Assembly: GCA_964519955.1 (NCBI GenBank)
Contig: CAZFLM010000017.1
Span: 1 to 64,000 of the forward strand
DNA length: 64,000 nucleotides
Source of the DNA: CAZFLM01 sp964519955
GTDB lineage: Bacteria; Armatimonadota; Chthonomonadetes; Chthonomonadales; CAJBBX01
Reading direction: 5' to 3'
In this document: positions 15,713-24,886 of the stretch, piece after piece
How the letters are laid out: each line of letters starts with the position of its first letter
How positions within the stretch are numbered: the stretch's first letter is position 1
Made by a program: the position numbers and the translations under genes
Notes under the pieces: model-generated
The model's input: the letters and a program-made list of their open reading frames with translations, nothing else
What the model was told of the DNA's origin: nothing
The model's database searches: none

Positions 15713-17881
15713 ATGAACATCGTCTGGGTACTGCTCGCCATTGCCGCGCTGGCCGCGGCGGCTCCTGCCTCCGCGAAGACGCCGCCGCGGGTGGTGCTGG
15801 CCTGCCGCGCGGACAACGACCTGTTCGTCGCGCTGGACGGGACGCTGCGGCGGCGATGCACGCGGGTGGACACTGCGGAGGCCGCCATCGCCGCCGCGCA
15901 GCCAGGCTCGGCGGTTCTCCTGCTCGCGGACGGCTACCCGGAGCGGACCACCGCGCTCGACGCCGCGCTGCTGGCGGAGGCCGAGCGGAAGCGGCTCCGG
16001 GTGCTCGTCGAGTACCCGGATTGGCTGCCGGACCAGCAGGTGGGAACGCCGGCGACGGCGGAGTGGTCGCGTGGGGTGGTCGCGTCGGAGTGGTTCGGTG
16101 CGGAGCTGCCGCGCCTGCGGCTCCTGGCCATCCACGGGTGCCGCTTCGCGCCCGCCAGAGCCGCCGCGCCGCACCTCGTCTACGCGCGCGTGGCAGGCTA
16201 CGACACCGCCGTCTACGGCCTGCCGCCGGTCGCTCACCCCATCCTCTTCGAGGCGCGGCCGGGGCTGCTCGTCGCGACCACGAAGCTGAGCCAGTTCGCC
16301 ACGGCCGGCTATGCGCCGTCGGAGGCGTGGCGCGTCATCTGGCGGGCGATCCTCGACTGGGCGGACCCGGGCGGCGCTGAGCACGCGCTGCACTGGCAGG
16401 CCACGGTACGACCCACCTACGCGCGCAACGCGGAGCTGCCCACCGATGCCGAGCGCCAGGCGCTGAAGCGGGGTATCGCCTGGTACACGCGCGCCCGCAT
16501 GCTAGTGCACCCGGACTGGGCGAAGGTGTACGACGAGGACGCGGCGAAGTGGCCCGACCGCACGGGGCCGCGTCCGCGCAGCGACTGGCCAAGCGGCGAC
16601 GGCACTCTGGGCGTGCTGGAGGGCTTCAACGCGCAGATCGGCCCGGACGGCGAGCAACTCGTGCGTTGGTGGCGGCGGAACGACTGCAACGGGGAGTTCG
16701 CGGGCACGATGGCGCTGGCGGGCAAGGCGCTGGGCGACGCGAAGGCCCGCAAGGTCGCCGCGAACGTGGCCGACTACCTGTACACGAAGTCCATCCTCTC
16801 CCACGGCAAGCGGGCCGACCCGAGCGACCCCGCGTATGGCCTCATCGGATGGAACGACATCACGCGGTACTGGGGCTCGCTGGATGGGTACGGGGTGTAC
16901 TACGGCGACGACAGCGCGCGCTCGATGCTCGGCATGATGCTGGCGGCAGGCGTGCTGCGGACCGATCGGTGGGACGAGCGCCTGGCGAAGTGCCTGCTGG
17001 CGAACCTGCGCCTCACGAGCCGCAAGGGGTTCCAGCCCGACCGCCTCGACGAGGGGCCGCTGGGGCAGACCGGCTGGCTGCCGCACTTCCGCGGCGACCA
17101 TGTGTCCTACTCCCCGCACTACCAGGGGTACCTCTGGGCGTGCTACCTGTGGGCCTACAAGCAGAGCGGCTACGCGCCGTTCCTGGAGCGCACCCGTGCC
17201 GCCATCGAGGGGACGATGGCCGCCTACCCGGACCGGTGGACCGGCGCCAGCGACATGGAGATGGCCCGGGCGCGCATGATCCTGCCGCTCGCCTGGCTGG
17301 TCCGGGTGGACGACACGCCCCGGCATCGCGAGTGGCTGCGGCTGATGGTGACCGAGGCCCTGAAGCGCCAGGATGCGTGCGGCGCGCTGCGGCAGGACCT
17401 GCCCGGCCCGGGAATGCAAGAGGCCCCCGCCCCCGCGAGCAACGAGGCCTACGGCACCGCGGAGGCACCGCTGATCCACAGCCTCGACGACCCGTGCGCG
17501 GACCTGCTCTACACGAACAACTTCGCGTTCCTCGGCCTGCACGAGGCCGCCGCCGCGACTGGGGACGCTGCCTACCGCGAGGCCGAAGACCGGCTCGCCG
17601 CGTTCATCTGCCGCGCCCAGATCCGCACCGAGAAGCACCCGGAGTTGGACGGTGCCTGGTTCCGCGCGTTCGACTTCGGGCGGTGGGAGTACTGGGCGTC
17701 GAGCGCCGACACCGGTTGGGGCGCGTGGTGCATCGAGACGGGGTGGACGCAGACGTGGCTCACCGGCGTCCTGGCGATGCGCCAACTCCGGACGTCGCTG
17801 TGGGATGCCGCGGCGGCGAGCACGGTTGGCGGGCATGTCCGGGCGCTGCGGCCATCGATGCTGCCGGACAGCGCGTTCTGA
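15713..17881 (+). CDS. Large secreted protein with probable alpha/alpha-toroid fold, unassigned
   Basis: A 722-residue protein with GAGGAG ahead of the ATG and a signal peptide ending ASAKT (residues 1-21). Residues 25-225 look like an alpha/beta domain resembling the amidotransferase-like folds that precede some carbohydrate enzymes. Residues about 240-700 are helical with paired Trp/Asp/Gly motifs (DDSARSMLGMMLAAGVL, HYQGYLWACYLWAYKQSGY, SADTGWGAWCIETGWTQTW) typical of toroid glycosidases or lyases. I cannot place it in a named family. It directly follows the GH76-like gene, so a joint role in polysaccharide breakdown is plausible. Function unproven. Confidence 0.55.
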   Translation: MNIVWVLLAIAALAAAAPASAKTPPRVVLACRADNDLFVALDGTLRRRCTRVDTAEAAIAAAQPGSAVLLLADGYPERTTALDAALLAEAERKRLRVLVEYPDWLPDQQVGTPATAEWSRGVVASEWFGAELPRLRLLAIHGCRFAPARAAAPHLVYARVAGYDTAVYGLPPVAHPILFEARPGLLVATTKLSQFATAGYAPSEAWRVIWRAILDWADPGGAEHALHWQATVRPTYARNAELPTDAERQALKRGIAWYTRARMLVHPDWAKVYDEDAAKWPDRTGPRPRSDWPSGDGTLGVLEGFNAQIGPDGEQLVRWWRRNDCNGEFAGTMALAGKALGDAKARKVAANVADYLYTKSILSHGKRADPSDPAYGLIGWNDITRYWGSLDGYGVYYGDDSARSMLGMMLAAGVLRTDRWDERLAKCLLANLRLTSRKGFQPDRLDEGPLGQTGWLPHFRGDHVSYSPHYQGYLWACYLWAYKQSGYAPFLERTRAAIEGTMAAYPDRWTGASDMEMARARMILPLAWLVRVDDTPRHREWLRLMVTEALKRQDACGALRQDLPGPGMQEAPAPASNEAYGTAEAPLIHSLDDPCADLLYTNNFAFLGLHEAAAATGDAAYREAEDRLAAFICRAQIRTEKHPELDGAWFRAFDFGRWEYWASSADTGWGAWCIETGWTQTWLTGVLAMRQLRTSLWDAAAASTVGGHVRALRPSMLPDSAF

Positions 17882-17941
17882 ACCACACCACCGTCCGAGC
17901 CGCGACCGTGAGGGAGCGGTCTGCCGTAGCGGCAGGTGACT

Positions 17942-18122
17942 CCGGTTACGGCGGACCAGTCGCTCACGCTCCTGGCTCGGATTCGGGGGTGTGCGCGTCG
18001 GGCGATGGAGGCGACCGGTTACGGCGGACCAGTCGCTCACGCTCCTGGCTCGGATGGGTGTGCGCGTCGGGCGATGGGTAGGACCGGTTGCGGCGGACCG
18101 GTCGCTCACGCTCCTGGCTCGG
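17942..18122. repeat. Three direct copies of a 39-bp repeat
   Basis: CCGGTTACGGCGGACCAGTC followed by GCTCACGCTCCTGGCTCGG occurs at 17942-17980, 18015-18053 and 18084-18122 (the last with two changes). The spacers of about 34 and 30 bases are also alike (GTGTGCGCGTCGGGCGATGG). A divergent inverted copy lies just before, around 17900-17935. This fills the 322-base gap after the toroid protein gene together with the hairpin at 18143; no gene is seen. Confidence 0.85.
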
Positions 18123-18142
18123 ACTCGGGGGTACAAGTAGCA

Positions 18143-18178
18143 GCGGGCTCCGGCAGCGTCGTTGCCGCCGGAGCCCGC
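18143..18178. terminator. Bidirectional 12-bp hairpin between convergent genes
   Basis: GCGGGCTCCGGC (18143-18154) pairs exactly with GCCGGAGCCCGC (18167-18178). It lies between the stops of the rightward gene ending at 17881 and the leftward PEP-CTERM gene ending at 18204, so it can serve both. Confidence 0.65.
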
Positions 18179-18203
18179 AATACGTGTGGACAGGCGCGGA
18201 GGA

Positions 18204-18860
18204 CTAGCGGCGGCGGCGCACCACGAAGCCGAGGCCCGCGATGCCGGCGCCCGCGAACAGCGCCAGCGTGCCCGGCTCCGGAACCGCGCCGTCCTTGAGC
18301 CTGATCGTATCGACGGCGAAGTCGACGTAGCCCGTTTGCTGCGATGAGGTCACCTTGAACGACTTAAGGCCGGACAGGCCGGAGAGCGACACGGTGGCTA
18401 CTGACCCCGATAGCTGATACGCAGCCAGGTCGACAGACGTGTTGGTGAGCACATCGCCGAACGCGTCGTACGCCGTCAAGGTGAAGGTGGCCGCATCCCA
18501 TCCGTTGATGATATCGAGCGTGATGCCGTCGTACGCACCGGCCGTGTCGAAGACGCCCGTGACATAGGCGGGCAGCTTGCTGCCATCGGCCAGTTCGTAC
18601 GCGTCGGTGGTGCCGTAGAGGTTCGGCGACGTGGTAGCCATGCCGCCCCAGCCCGCGTTGCTCATCACGACGCCGCCGTCCACGGTTACGTCGCCGAACG
18701 TGAGGAGCGGGCCTCGCCCGGCGCCCGGCGTCACATCGGCGAAGAAGCCGGTGGCAGAGATGGAGTCGAAATCGATGAGGAGATCCGCCCGCGATACGGA
18801 GGGTGCGGCGGCGAGGGCAAGTACGGCACAGACAGCCAGCAAGTTACGACCCAGACTCAT
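18204..18860 (-). CDS. PEP-CTERM sorting-domain protein
   Basis: A 218-residue exported protein with a signal peptide (residues 1-25, ending VSRAD), a beta-sandwich-like body, and the C-terminal sorting signal VPEPGTLALFAGAGIAGLGF followed by VVRRRR. PEP-CTERM proteins are cleaved and anchored by exosortase and are usually linked to extracellular polysaccharide. The body (FTLTAYDAFGDVLTN, then FKVTSSQQTGYVDFAVDTI) resembles small extracellular carbohydrate-binding-like domains. AAGGGAGC lies ahead of the start. No exosortase gene is in this window. Confidence 0.9.
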   Translation of the reverse strand: MSLGRNLLAVCAVLALAAAPSVSRADLLIDFDSISATGFFADVTPGAGRGPLLTFGDVTVDGGVVMSNAGWGGMATTSPNLYGTTDAYELADGSKLPAYVTGVFDTAGAYDGITLDIINGWDAATFTLTAYDAFGDVLTNTSVDLAAYQLSGSVATVSLSGLSGLKSFKVTSSQQTGYVDFAVDTIRLKDGAVPEPGTLALFAGAGIAGLGFVVRRRR

Positions 18861-19059
18861 AGCATGCTCCCTTTGCGATGGTGGTTGTCATACGGGCAGG
18901 TATGGCGGCCTCTCGCACAGGCGCCGTCAGCGGGGTGCAGAGGCGACCGGCTCGCTCCGAGGGGCTCGGTTCCTGCCGGACCGCCAGTCCGTTCTACTGC
19001 AGGAACTGTGCCAGGCGGGCGATACCGGCAGGTCCGCCGCAACCGAGCGCCCGCTCTTC
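18861..19059. other. Intergenic region between divergent PEP-CTERM and pseudopilin genes
   Basis: I see no gene or repeat in this stretch. It must carry the leftward PEP-CTERM promoter, for which I find no convincing hexamer pair. The right-hand side of the gap (19060-19205) contains the promoter and riboswitch of the next gene. Confidence 0.5.
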
Positions 19060-19088
19060 TTGACAGACCTCCGAACCTGCGACATACT
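19060..19088 (+). promoter_or_regulatory. Sigma-70-type promoter ahead of the TPP riboswitch
   Basis: TTGACA (19060-19065), a 17-base spacer, then CATACT (19083-19088). The predicted start near 19095 would put the riboswitch at the very 5' end of the transcript, as expected. Confidence 0.7.
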
Positions 19089-19106
19089 ATGGTCAAGAAC
19101 CGAATA

Positions 19107-19202
19107 TCGCGCTGGGGGTGCTGGCTGTCAGCCGGCTGAGATCTCGGGACTCCACCGAGGAACCCATCGAACCTGATTCGGGTAATTCCGACGGAGGGAA
19201 GC
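19107..19202 (+). ncRNA. TPP riboswitch (THI element)
   Basis: All conserved parts are present in order. GGGGGTGC (19114-19121) is followed by a P3 stem pairing GCTGGC with GCCGGC, then the invariant GCTGAGA (19135-19141). An extra hairpin CTCGG/CCGAG comes next, then ACCC, which pairs with the opening GGGT to form P2. GAACCTGATTCGGGTAATTC follows, then CGACGGAGGGAAG. The closing GGAGGGAAG also serves as ribosome-binding site for the ATG at 19206, so thiamine pyrophosphate binding would directly block translation. The downstream gene is a pseudopilin, not a thiamine gene. Confidence 0.92.
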
Positions 19203-19205
19203 ATT

Positions 19206-20012
19206 ATGCTCCACGCCACTCGCCGTACGGGCGCTCATCGCCCGGTTCGCACGCATCACTCCCCTGCCCTCGCCTTCACACTGATCGAGCTACTCGTCGT
19301 CATCGCGATTATCGCGATACTCGCTGCCATCCTCTTCCCGGTGTTCGCGCAGGCTCGCGAGAAGGCTCGCGAGACCGTGTGCCTCTCCAACTCCCGCCAG
19401 ATCGGCCTCCAGGTCCGCATGTACGTGCAGGACTACGACGAGACGATGCCGATCTTCTACGCCTACAACACGCAGCCGCCGGCCGGGCAGGCGGGGCACA
19501 AGGGCGTGGAGGTCCTCATCCTGCCGTACGGCAAGAGCCGCGACTTGTTCAGGTGCCCCGATGACGGCGGCGGGCCCGGCCTCTCGGACGCCACGTACGG
19601 TTGCCCGGGTCTGTCGACCTACCAGGCGTGCTACGGATCGAGCTACCGCTTCTGCCCGGGCTCCTTCTCGATCATCGCCGGTGAGTCGACGCAGAACAAC
19701 GAGCCCAAACTCGTCAACGGACAGCTTGTCGACAGGATCGTAACGGACGCTACCATCGTATTGCCATCCGAGACGCGCATCATCCGAGACGAGATGTTCC
19801 CGTTCTTCGGCACCGACGCCAAGTACGGCTACCTGCCGGACTGGTACAAGCAGTGGCACCCGCGCGGCGGCGGGGTGATCTTCGCGGACGGGCACGCCCG
19901 CTTCACGGTGTCGTCCGGTGACTATGATCGCCAGGTGGTCTGCGCGGACGGCGGGAGGAGCGGCGACACCAACCCGGCCACCGGCGAGATGTACTACTGG
20001 GGCTGCGACTGA
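19206..20012 (+). CDS. Pseudopilin-like secreted protein under a TPP riboswitch (2 of 3)
   Basis: A 268-residue protein with the prepilin segment A^FTLIELLVVIAIIAILAA followed by LFPVFAQAREKAR. The residue before the cleavage site is Ala rather than the usual Gly, and the positively charged leader is longer (22 residues) than in its paralogues. The H-X9-DG motif is present (HPRGGGVIFADGHARF). Five Cys residues lie in the middle (CPDDGG, YGCPG, QACYG, RFCPG and the C-terminal CADGG). Expression should fall when thiamine pyrophosphate is abundant. Nothing in the protein itself suggests thiamine binding or synthesis. Confidence 0.88.
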   Translation: MLHATRRTGAHRPVRTHHSPALAFTLIELLVVIAIIAILAAILFPVFAQAREKARETVCLSNSRQIGLQVRMYVQDYDETMPIFYAYNTQPPAGQAGHKGVEVLILPYGKSRDLFRCPDDGGGPGLSDATYGCPGLSTYQACYGSSYRFCPGSFSIIAGESTQNNEPKLVNGQLVDRIVTDATIVLPSETRIIRDEMFPFFGTDAKYGYLPDWYKQWHPRGGGVIFADGHARFTVSSGDYDRQVVCADGGRSGDTNPATGEMYYWGCD

Positions 20013-20130
20013 GGGAGGCGCGGGAGTACGCCTTCCTTCGGCCACCACGCAGGGATCTGTGGGCAGCGATGCAGAATGTAGGCAGGACCTTCTCGCACCG
20101 GGCAGCCGCGGTCGTCTCGCGCGCGGCTGC

Positions 20131-20211
20131 CTAGCCTGGATCATGCACGAGTGCAGTGGTGGGATGGGCCTCCGTGCCCGTCCGGTGCGACTCATGAATA
20201 GGTCAGGCTAG
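20131..20211. mobile_element. 81-bp terminal-inverted-repeat element (family B)
   Basis: It begins CTAGCCTGGATCATGCACGA and ends GACTCATGAATAGGTCAGGC then TAG. The ends CTAGCCTG and CAGGCTAG are exact inverted repeats, and the middle carries the hairpin core GGATGGGCCTCCGTGCCCGTCC. An inverted copy of the same 81-bp length is at 34989-35069. It resembles a MITE or REP-like passenger element; no transposase is seen. Confidence 0.8.
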
Positions 20212-20309
20212 TGCGACGCGCGGGCGTGGGCTCACGGCGCGCCCACATCCGACCGACACCTTGCCCCGCCGCAAGCGCTCTCGTTCGGGTCGCCTCCAGG
20301 AGCTGGGCA

Positions 20310-21410
20310 ATGTGCGATCACACGAGTGCCGCATCACGCATCGTGTCGCTGGCCGCCACTGCCGCGCGCGGGTGCGTGCTGCTGCTCTTCCTCGCCGTGG
20401 CGCTCCCGCCCGCCGCCGCCAAGCCCCGCGCGTTTCGCGTGGGCGTGCTCTACTGGTCCAGCAGCATCGCGGGCCAGGTGGCGATGCGCAAGGGGCTGGA
20501 GGCCGAGGCCGCCCGCATCAACCGGACCGCCAGCCGCTCCGCAGGGCCGACGGTGACCCTCGTCCAGCAGGTTGCCGGGGACGGCCCGGCCGGCATCGAG
20601 AACCAGATCCGGCAGATGAACGCGATGGTGGCCTCGAAGGTCGATCTCATCATCGTCCAGCCGACCGATAACGCTGCCCTCGCCTCCCCGCTCCGTTACG
20701 CCAATCGGGCACGCATTCCCGTGGTGGCGTACGACCAGTACATCAGCGGCGGCACGCTCGCGGCCTACCGGACCTCCGACAACTACCAGGCCGGCTACCT
20801 CGACGGCGAGTACATCGCGTCACGGTTCGTGGCGGGCAGGATGCTGCGGGTGGTCCTCGTGGAGTATCCGCACGTCTCGTCGACGGTCGAGCGGGTGAAC
20901 GGCTTCCTGGACGCACTGACGCAGGCGAAGCGCAAGTTCACGGTGCTCAAGACGTACAGCGCTGTCGAGCCGGTTGGCGGCCGCAAGGCGGGGCAGAGCA
21001 TCTTGCGCGACTTCCCTTCGCGCGGCAGCATCGACGTGGTGTTCACCGTGAACGACGGCGGCGGGCTTGCCGTCGTGGATGCGCTCGCCAAGGCCGGCCG
21101 AACCGAGATCCAGGTGGCAACGATCGATGGCGACCCGATGTCGGTGTCGAACATCCGCAAAGGGCGTCTGACGGTGATCGACTCCGCGCAGTTCGCCGGC
21201 CCCCTCGGCGGAGAGGCGATGAAGGCCGCCTATGCGCTGCTGACTGGCGGCAAGCCCCCGGCTCACGCTCTGGTTCCGGTGTTCCCCATCACTCGGGAGA
21301 CGGTAGGTCGGTACCCTGGATGGCAAGGACCCATTCCCGCCCCGTTCACCAAGCCATGGAAGAGCACGCAGCCGACATGGCGCGGCGCTCTGCGCACTGT
21401 GAGGCCTTGA
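20310..21410 (+). CDS. Periplasmic sugar-type binding protein (RbsB/type 1 fold), sensor partner
   Basis: A 366-residue protein; the ATG at 20310 has AGGAG seven bases upstream, while the longer frame from 20211 begins inside a repeat element. A signal peptide ends near AAAKPRA (residues 30-40). The body follows the type 1 periplasmic-binding plan: VGVLYWSSSIAGQ, DLIIVQPTDNAALASPL, IPVVAYDQYISGG, VVFTVNDGGGLAVVDAL and VATIDGDPMSV. No permease genes follow; a hybrid histidine kinase gene starts 17 bases downstream. It therefore probably presents a small ligand to the kinase sensor, as LuxP does for LuxQ. Ligand unknown. Confidence 0.82.
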   Translation: MCDHTSAASRIVSLAATAARGCVLLLFLAVALPPAAAKPRAFRVGVLYWSSSIAGQVAMRKGLEAEAARINRTASRSAGPTVTLVQQVAGDGPAGIENQIRQMNAMVASKVDLIIVQPTDNAALASPLRYANRARIPVVAYDQYISGGTLAAYRTSDNYQAGYLDGEYIASRFVAGRMLRVVLVEYPHVSSTVERVNGFLDALTQAKRKFTVLKTYSAVEPVGGRKAGQSILRDFPSRGSIDVVFTVNDGGGLAVVDALAKAGRTEIQVATIDGDPMSVSNIRKGRLTVIDSAQFAGPLGGEAMKAAYALLTGGKPPAHALVPVFPITRETVGRYPGWQGPIPAPFTKPWKSTQPTWRGALRTVRP

Positions 21411-21427
21411 CCGAGGAGAGCGGCCGC

Positions 21428-24400
21428 ATGAGCCAGCGCAGCGGTATGGATCCGGCAAGCGTTGACCGCAAGTTGGCGCTCGCGTTCGGCGCCGTGGTGC
21501 TCACGCTCATGCTGATCGTCACCATGGCTGCGGTTGCCCTGCAGGGCCAGCAGCAGCGTTCCGAGGAAGGCCGCCTTTCCGAAGCGCTGGCCTCAGCGCT
21601 CAGCGAGTCGATCAGCCGGGTGAGCTATTCCGGCAAATACCACGCGCGCCTGCTCGCGGAGGAGATGGCGAGCAGCGTGCGGGGGCTCGAGTACGTCTCG
21701 GTCGAGTCCCGCGACGGCACCATCGTAGCCCACAGCGACCCGACCAAGAACGACACCACGGTGACCGCGGACGAGTTGGCGCGTACGAGGCTCGCGCTCC
21801 TGCGCAACCGACCGGTCCAGGCCGAGCGCCAGTTCGCGGGAAACGCGGTCCGGGAGGTGGTGCAGCCATACGTGGGCGGCGAGGACTCGCAGACGATCGG
21901 AGTGGTCCGCGTCGGGGTGAACGTCGATGCGGTGCGCCGCCAGCAGTGGGCCGACTTCGGCAAGCTCCTGGTGCTCATCGCACTGCTCACGACGCTCGCG
22001 ATCGCGGTCGTGTTCGTTACGAGCCGCCGCTTCGGGGCTTCGGTCCGCGAGTTGGCGACGCAACTTCAGGGCATCCTGCGCCACGCACCGATGGCCATTC
22101 GCATCGCGGATGGATCCGGCAGGACACTGGCTCAGAGCGTGGAGTACGAGGCGCTGGCCCAACCGGGGAGCGCGAACGCGGAGGATGCGACGGGGGATCA
22201 TGAGCCGCTGCCGGCCCACTGGAGGAGGCTGGCGGAGGCCGAGGCGGATGCGTTCAGCACCGGCGTCCACGTGCAGCAGGAGTTGGAGGTGGACCTGGCG
22301 ACCGACCATCGGGTCTGGGACACGAGCAAGTTCCCGATCGCGCGGGACGCCTCGGGGCGGGTGACTGCTGTGTGCACGTTCATACGGGACGTGACCGAGC
22401 GCCGGCAGGCGGAGGACGCATTACGAGAGAGCGAGACGTACAACAAGCTGCTGTTCACCAGTTCGCATCTCGCAACCGTCGTGCTGGATCCGGAGACGGG
22501 CCGGCTCATCGACTGCAACCCGACGGCAGTGAAGTTGTTCGGGCATGGCTCGATCGACGACGTGCTCGGCCGAACGCCGGCCGACATGTCGACGCCGCTG
22601 CAGTACGATGGCACGCCATCGAGTGTCGGCGCGCTGAACTACATCCGCGAGGCCTCGGAGAAGGGGTCGGCTGCATTCGAGTGGCAGCTTCAGCGCCCGT
22701 CGGGCGAGGTGTGGCATGCCGAGTGCCACCTCGTCTCGTTCGCCTCGCGTGGGCGCCGCCTGCTGCAGGGCAGCCTGGTGGACGTATCGGCCCGGAGGCG
22801 GGCCGAGGAGGCGTTGACGAAGCGGATCGTCGCGATGACGCAGCCTCTGCAGGCCACGGACATCACGCTGACGGATCTGTTCGACCTGGAGGAGGTGCAG
22901 AAGATCCAGGATGCGTTCGCCGACGCGACGGGAGTCGCGTCGATCATCACGGACACCGACGGCAAGCCGATCACGCGGCCGAGCAACTTCTGCCGGCTCT
23001 GCATCGACGTCATTCGCGGGACCGAGAAGGGCCTGCGAAACTGTATGCGGTCGGACGCGGCCATCGGGCGGATGGATCCCCACGGCCCCATCGTGCAGCC
23101 GTGTCTGAGCGGCGGCCTCTGGGATGCGGGCGCGAGCATCACGGTGGGCGGCCGGCACATCGGCAACTGGCTCATCGGGCAAGTGAAGAACGAGGCGACC
23201 GACGAGGCGCAGATGATGGCGTACGCGCGGGACATCGGCGCGGACGAGGCGGAGTTCCGCAGCGCGCTATCCGAGGTCACCGTGATGAGCACGGCCCAGT
23301 TCCAGCGGGTGTCGGACTTCCTCTTCCGCATCGCTTCGGAGCTGTCGCTGAAGGCCTATCAGAACGTCCAGCAGGCCCGCTTCATCGCCGAGCGGAAGCG
23401 CGCCGAGGAGGAGTTGGACCGCTACCGCGAGCACCTGGAAGACCTGGTGACCGAGCGAACAGCGCAACTTGCGGTGGCGAAGGACGAGGCCGAGGCGGCG
23501 AGCCGGGCCAAGTCGCTCTTCCTGGCGAACATGTCGCACGAGCTACGCACCCCGATGAACGCGATCCTCGGGTTTGCGGGCATCATGGCGCGCGATTCGG
23601 ACGCCACGCCGAAGCAGAAGGAGAACCTGGCGGTCATCGGGAAGTCGGGCGAGCACCTTCTCGCGATCATCAACGATATCCTGGACCTCGCGAAGATCGA
23701 GTCGGGCCGCATCGGTCTGGAGCCATGCGAGTTCGATCTGCGCGAGCTGCTGGACGATCTGGTCACGATGCTGCGAGTGAGAGCAGAGGCCAAGGGGCTG
23801 GAGCTGCAGCTCGACCAGCACTCATCGTTCCCGCGCTACGTGCGGACCGACCCGGCCAAGCTGCGCCAGATCATCATCAACCTGGTGGGCAACGCCATCA
23901 AGTACACGGATGAGGGCATGGTTCGGGTAGATGTCGGCGTGGACCCTGCCAGTGGCGCCGGCGGCGCTCCGCTCCTCTACTTCGCGATCTCGGATACGGG
24001 CATCGGCATCTCGGAAGCGGACCAGCAGCGCGTCTTCGAGCCGTTCGTCCAGATCGTTCAGAGCCAGGGCACGGGCCTCGGGCTAACCATCACGCAGCAG
24101 TACGTGGCGCTGCTCGGCGGCAGCATCCGCGTCATGAGCACGCCGGGCCAAGGGTCGACGTTCCGGTTCACCATCGCCTACGAGCCGGTGCTATCCGACG
24201 CCTCACCCAAGCCCGAGGCTCCGGCCGGGTCGATCACCGGCATTCCGGACGCCGACAGGTACCGCGTGCTGATCGTCGAGGACCAGCCCGAGAACCGCCT
24301 GCTCTTGCGCGACATGTTGGGCCACTACGGCTTCCAGATCCGCGAGGCGCGCGACGGCAAGGAAGGCGTCAAGGCCGTTCGCGAATGGCGCCCGCACGTG

Positions 24401-24886
24401 GTGTTCCTGGACCGCCGCATGCCGGAGATGGACGGGATCGCGGCGGCACGAGCGATCCGCGAGCTGCCGGACGCGGGCGATGTGGTGGTGGTGGCCGTCA
24501 CGGCCCACGCATTCCGCGAGGAACGACAGGAGATGCTGGACGCGGGCTGCGATGCATTCCTGGCGAAGCCCTTCTCGCTGGAGGAACTTGTCGCGGTCGT
24601 GAGCAACCATCTCCCCGTGACGGTGCTGCGATCCACGAGCGAGGCCGCTGCGGCAGCGCCGGCCGGCACTCTGGACCCGGCCGCCGCAGCCCGCCTGCCG
24701 GCAGCGCTGCGGACGGACCTGGAGGACGCCCTGGTACGGCTCGATCTGCGGCGGATCGAAGAACTGTGCCAGGCTGTAGAGCGACTCGATGGCGGGCTCG
24801 GCAGCGCGCTGCGCGACCACGCAGGCCGGTTCGACTACACGCCGATCATCGAGATGCTCCGAGAAGTGCCGGAGGGCACGCATTGA
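21428..24886 (+). CDS. Membrane hybrid histidine kinase with PAS and PocR-type sensor domains
   Basis: A 1152-residue sensor kinase; the ATG at 21428 follows GAGGAG. Transmembrane segments at about 15-37 and 177-200 bracket a periplasmic sensor of about 140 residues. PAS domains lie at about 211-325 and 335-458. A PocR-type ligand-binding domain (about 478-650) has Cys-rich FCRLCIDVIRGTEKGLRNC. The kinase core has H-box NMSHELRTPMN (His near 704), N-box IIINLVGNAIKYT, DTGIGIS and GTGLGLTI. A receiver follows at about 945-1060 with Asp995 in FLDRRMPEMDG. It should respond to the binding protein encoded upstream and pass phosphate to its own receiver and beyond. Confidence 0.88.
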   Translation: MSQRSGMDPASVDRKLALAFGAVVLTLMLIVTMAAVALQGQQQRSEEGRLSEALASALSESISRVSYSGKYHARLLAEEMASSVRGLEYVSVESRDGTIVAHSDPTKNDTTVTADELARTRLALLRNRPVQAERQFAGNAVREVVQPYVGGEDSQTIGVVRVGVNVDAVRRQQWADFGKLLVLIALLTTLAIAVVFVTSRRFGASVRELATQLQGILRHAPMAIRIADGSGRTLAQSVEYEALAQPGSANAEDATGDHEPLPAHWRRLAEAEADAFSTGVHVQQELEVDLATDHRVWDTSKFPIARDASGRVTAVCTFIRDVTERRQAEDALRESETYNKLLFTSSHLATVVLDPETGRLIDCNPTAVKLFGHGSIDDVLGRTPADMSTPLQYDGTPSSVGALNYIREASEKGSAAFEWQLQRPSGEVWHAECHLVSFASRGRRLLQGSLVDVSARRRAEEALTKRIVAMTQPLQATDITLTDLFDLEEVQKIQDAFADATGVASIITDTDGKPITRPSNFCRLCIDVIRGTEKGLRNCMRSDAAIGRMDPHGPIVQPCLSGGLWDAGASITVGGRHIGNWLIGQVKNEATDEAQMMAYARDIGADEAEFRSALSEVTVMSTAQFQRVSDFLFRIASELSLKAYQNVQQARFIAERKRAEEELDRYREHLEDLVTERTAQLAVAKDEAEAASRAKSLFLANMSHELRTPMNAILGFAGIMARDSDATPKQKENLAVIGKSGEHLLAIINDILDLAKIESGRIGLEPCEFDLRELLDDLVTMLRVRAEAKGLELQLDQHSSFPRYVRTDPAKLRQIIINLVGNAIKYTDEGMVRVDVGVDPASGAGGAPLLYFAISDTGIGISEADQQRVFEPFVQIVQSQGTGLGLTITQQYVALLGGSIRVMSTPGQGSTFRFTIAYEPVLSDASPKPEAPAGSITGIPDADRYRVLIVEDQPENRLLLRDMLGHYGFQIREARDGKEGVKAVREWRPHVVFLDRRMPEMDGIAAARAIRELPDAGDVVVVAVTAHAFREERQEMLDAGCDAFLAKPFSLEELVAVVSNHLPVTVLRSTSEAAAAAPAGTLDPAAAARLPAALRTDLEDALVRLDLRRIEELCQAVERLDGGLGSALRDHAGRFDYTPIIEMLREVPEGTH

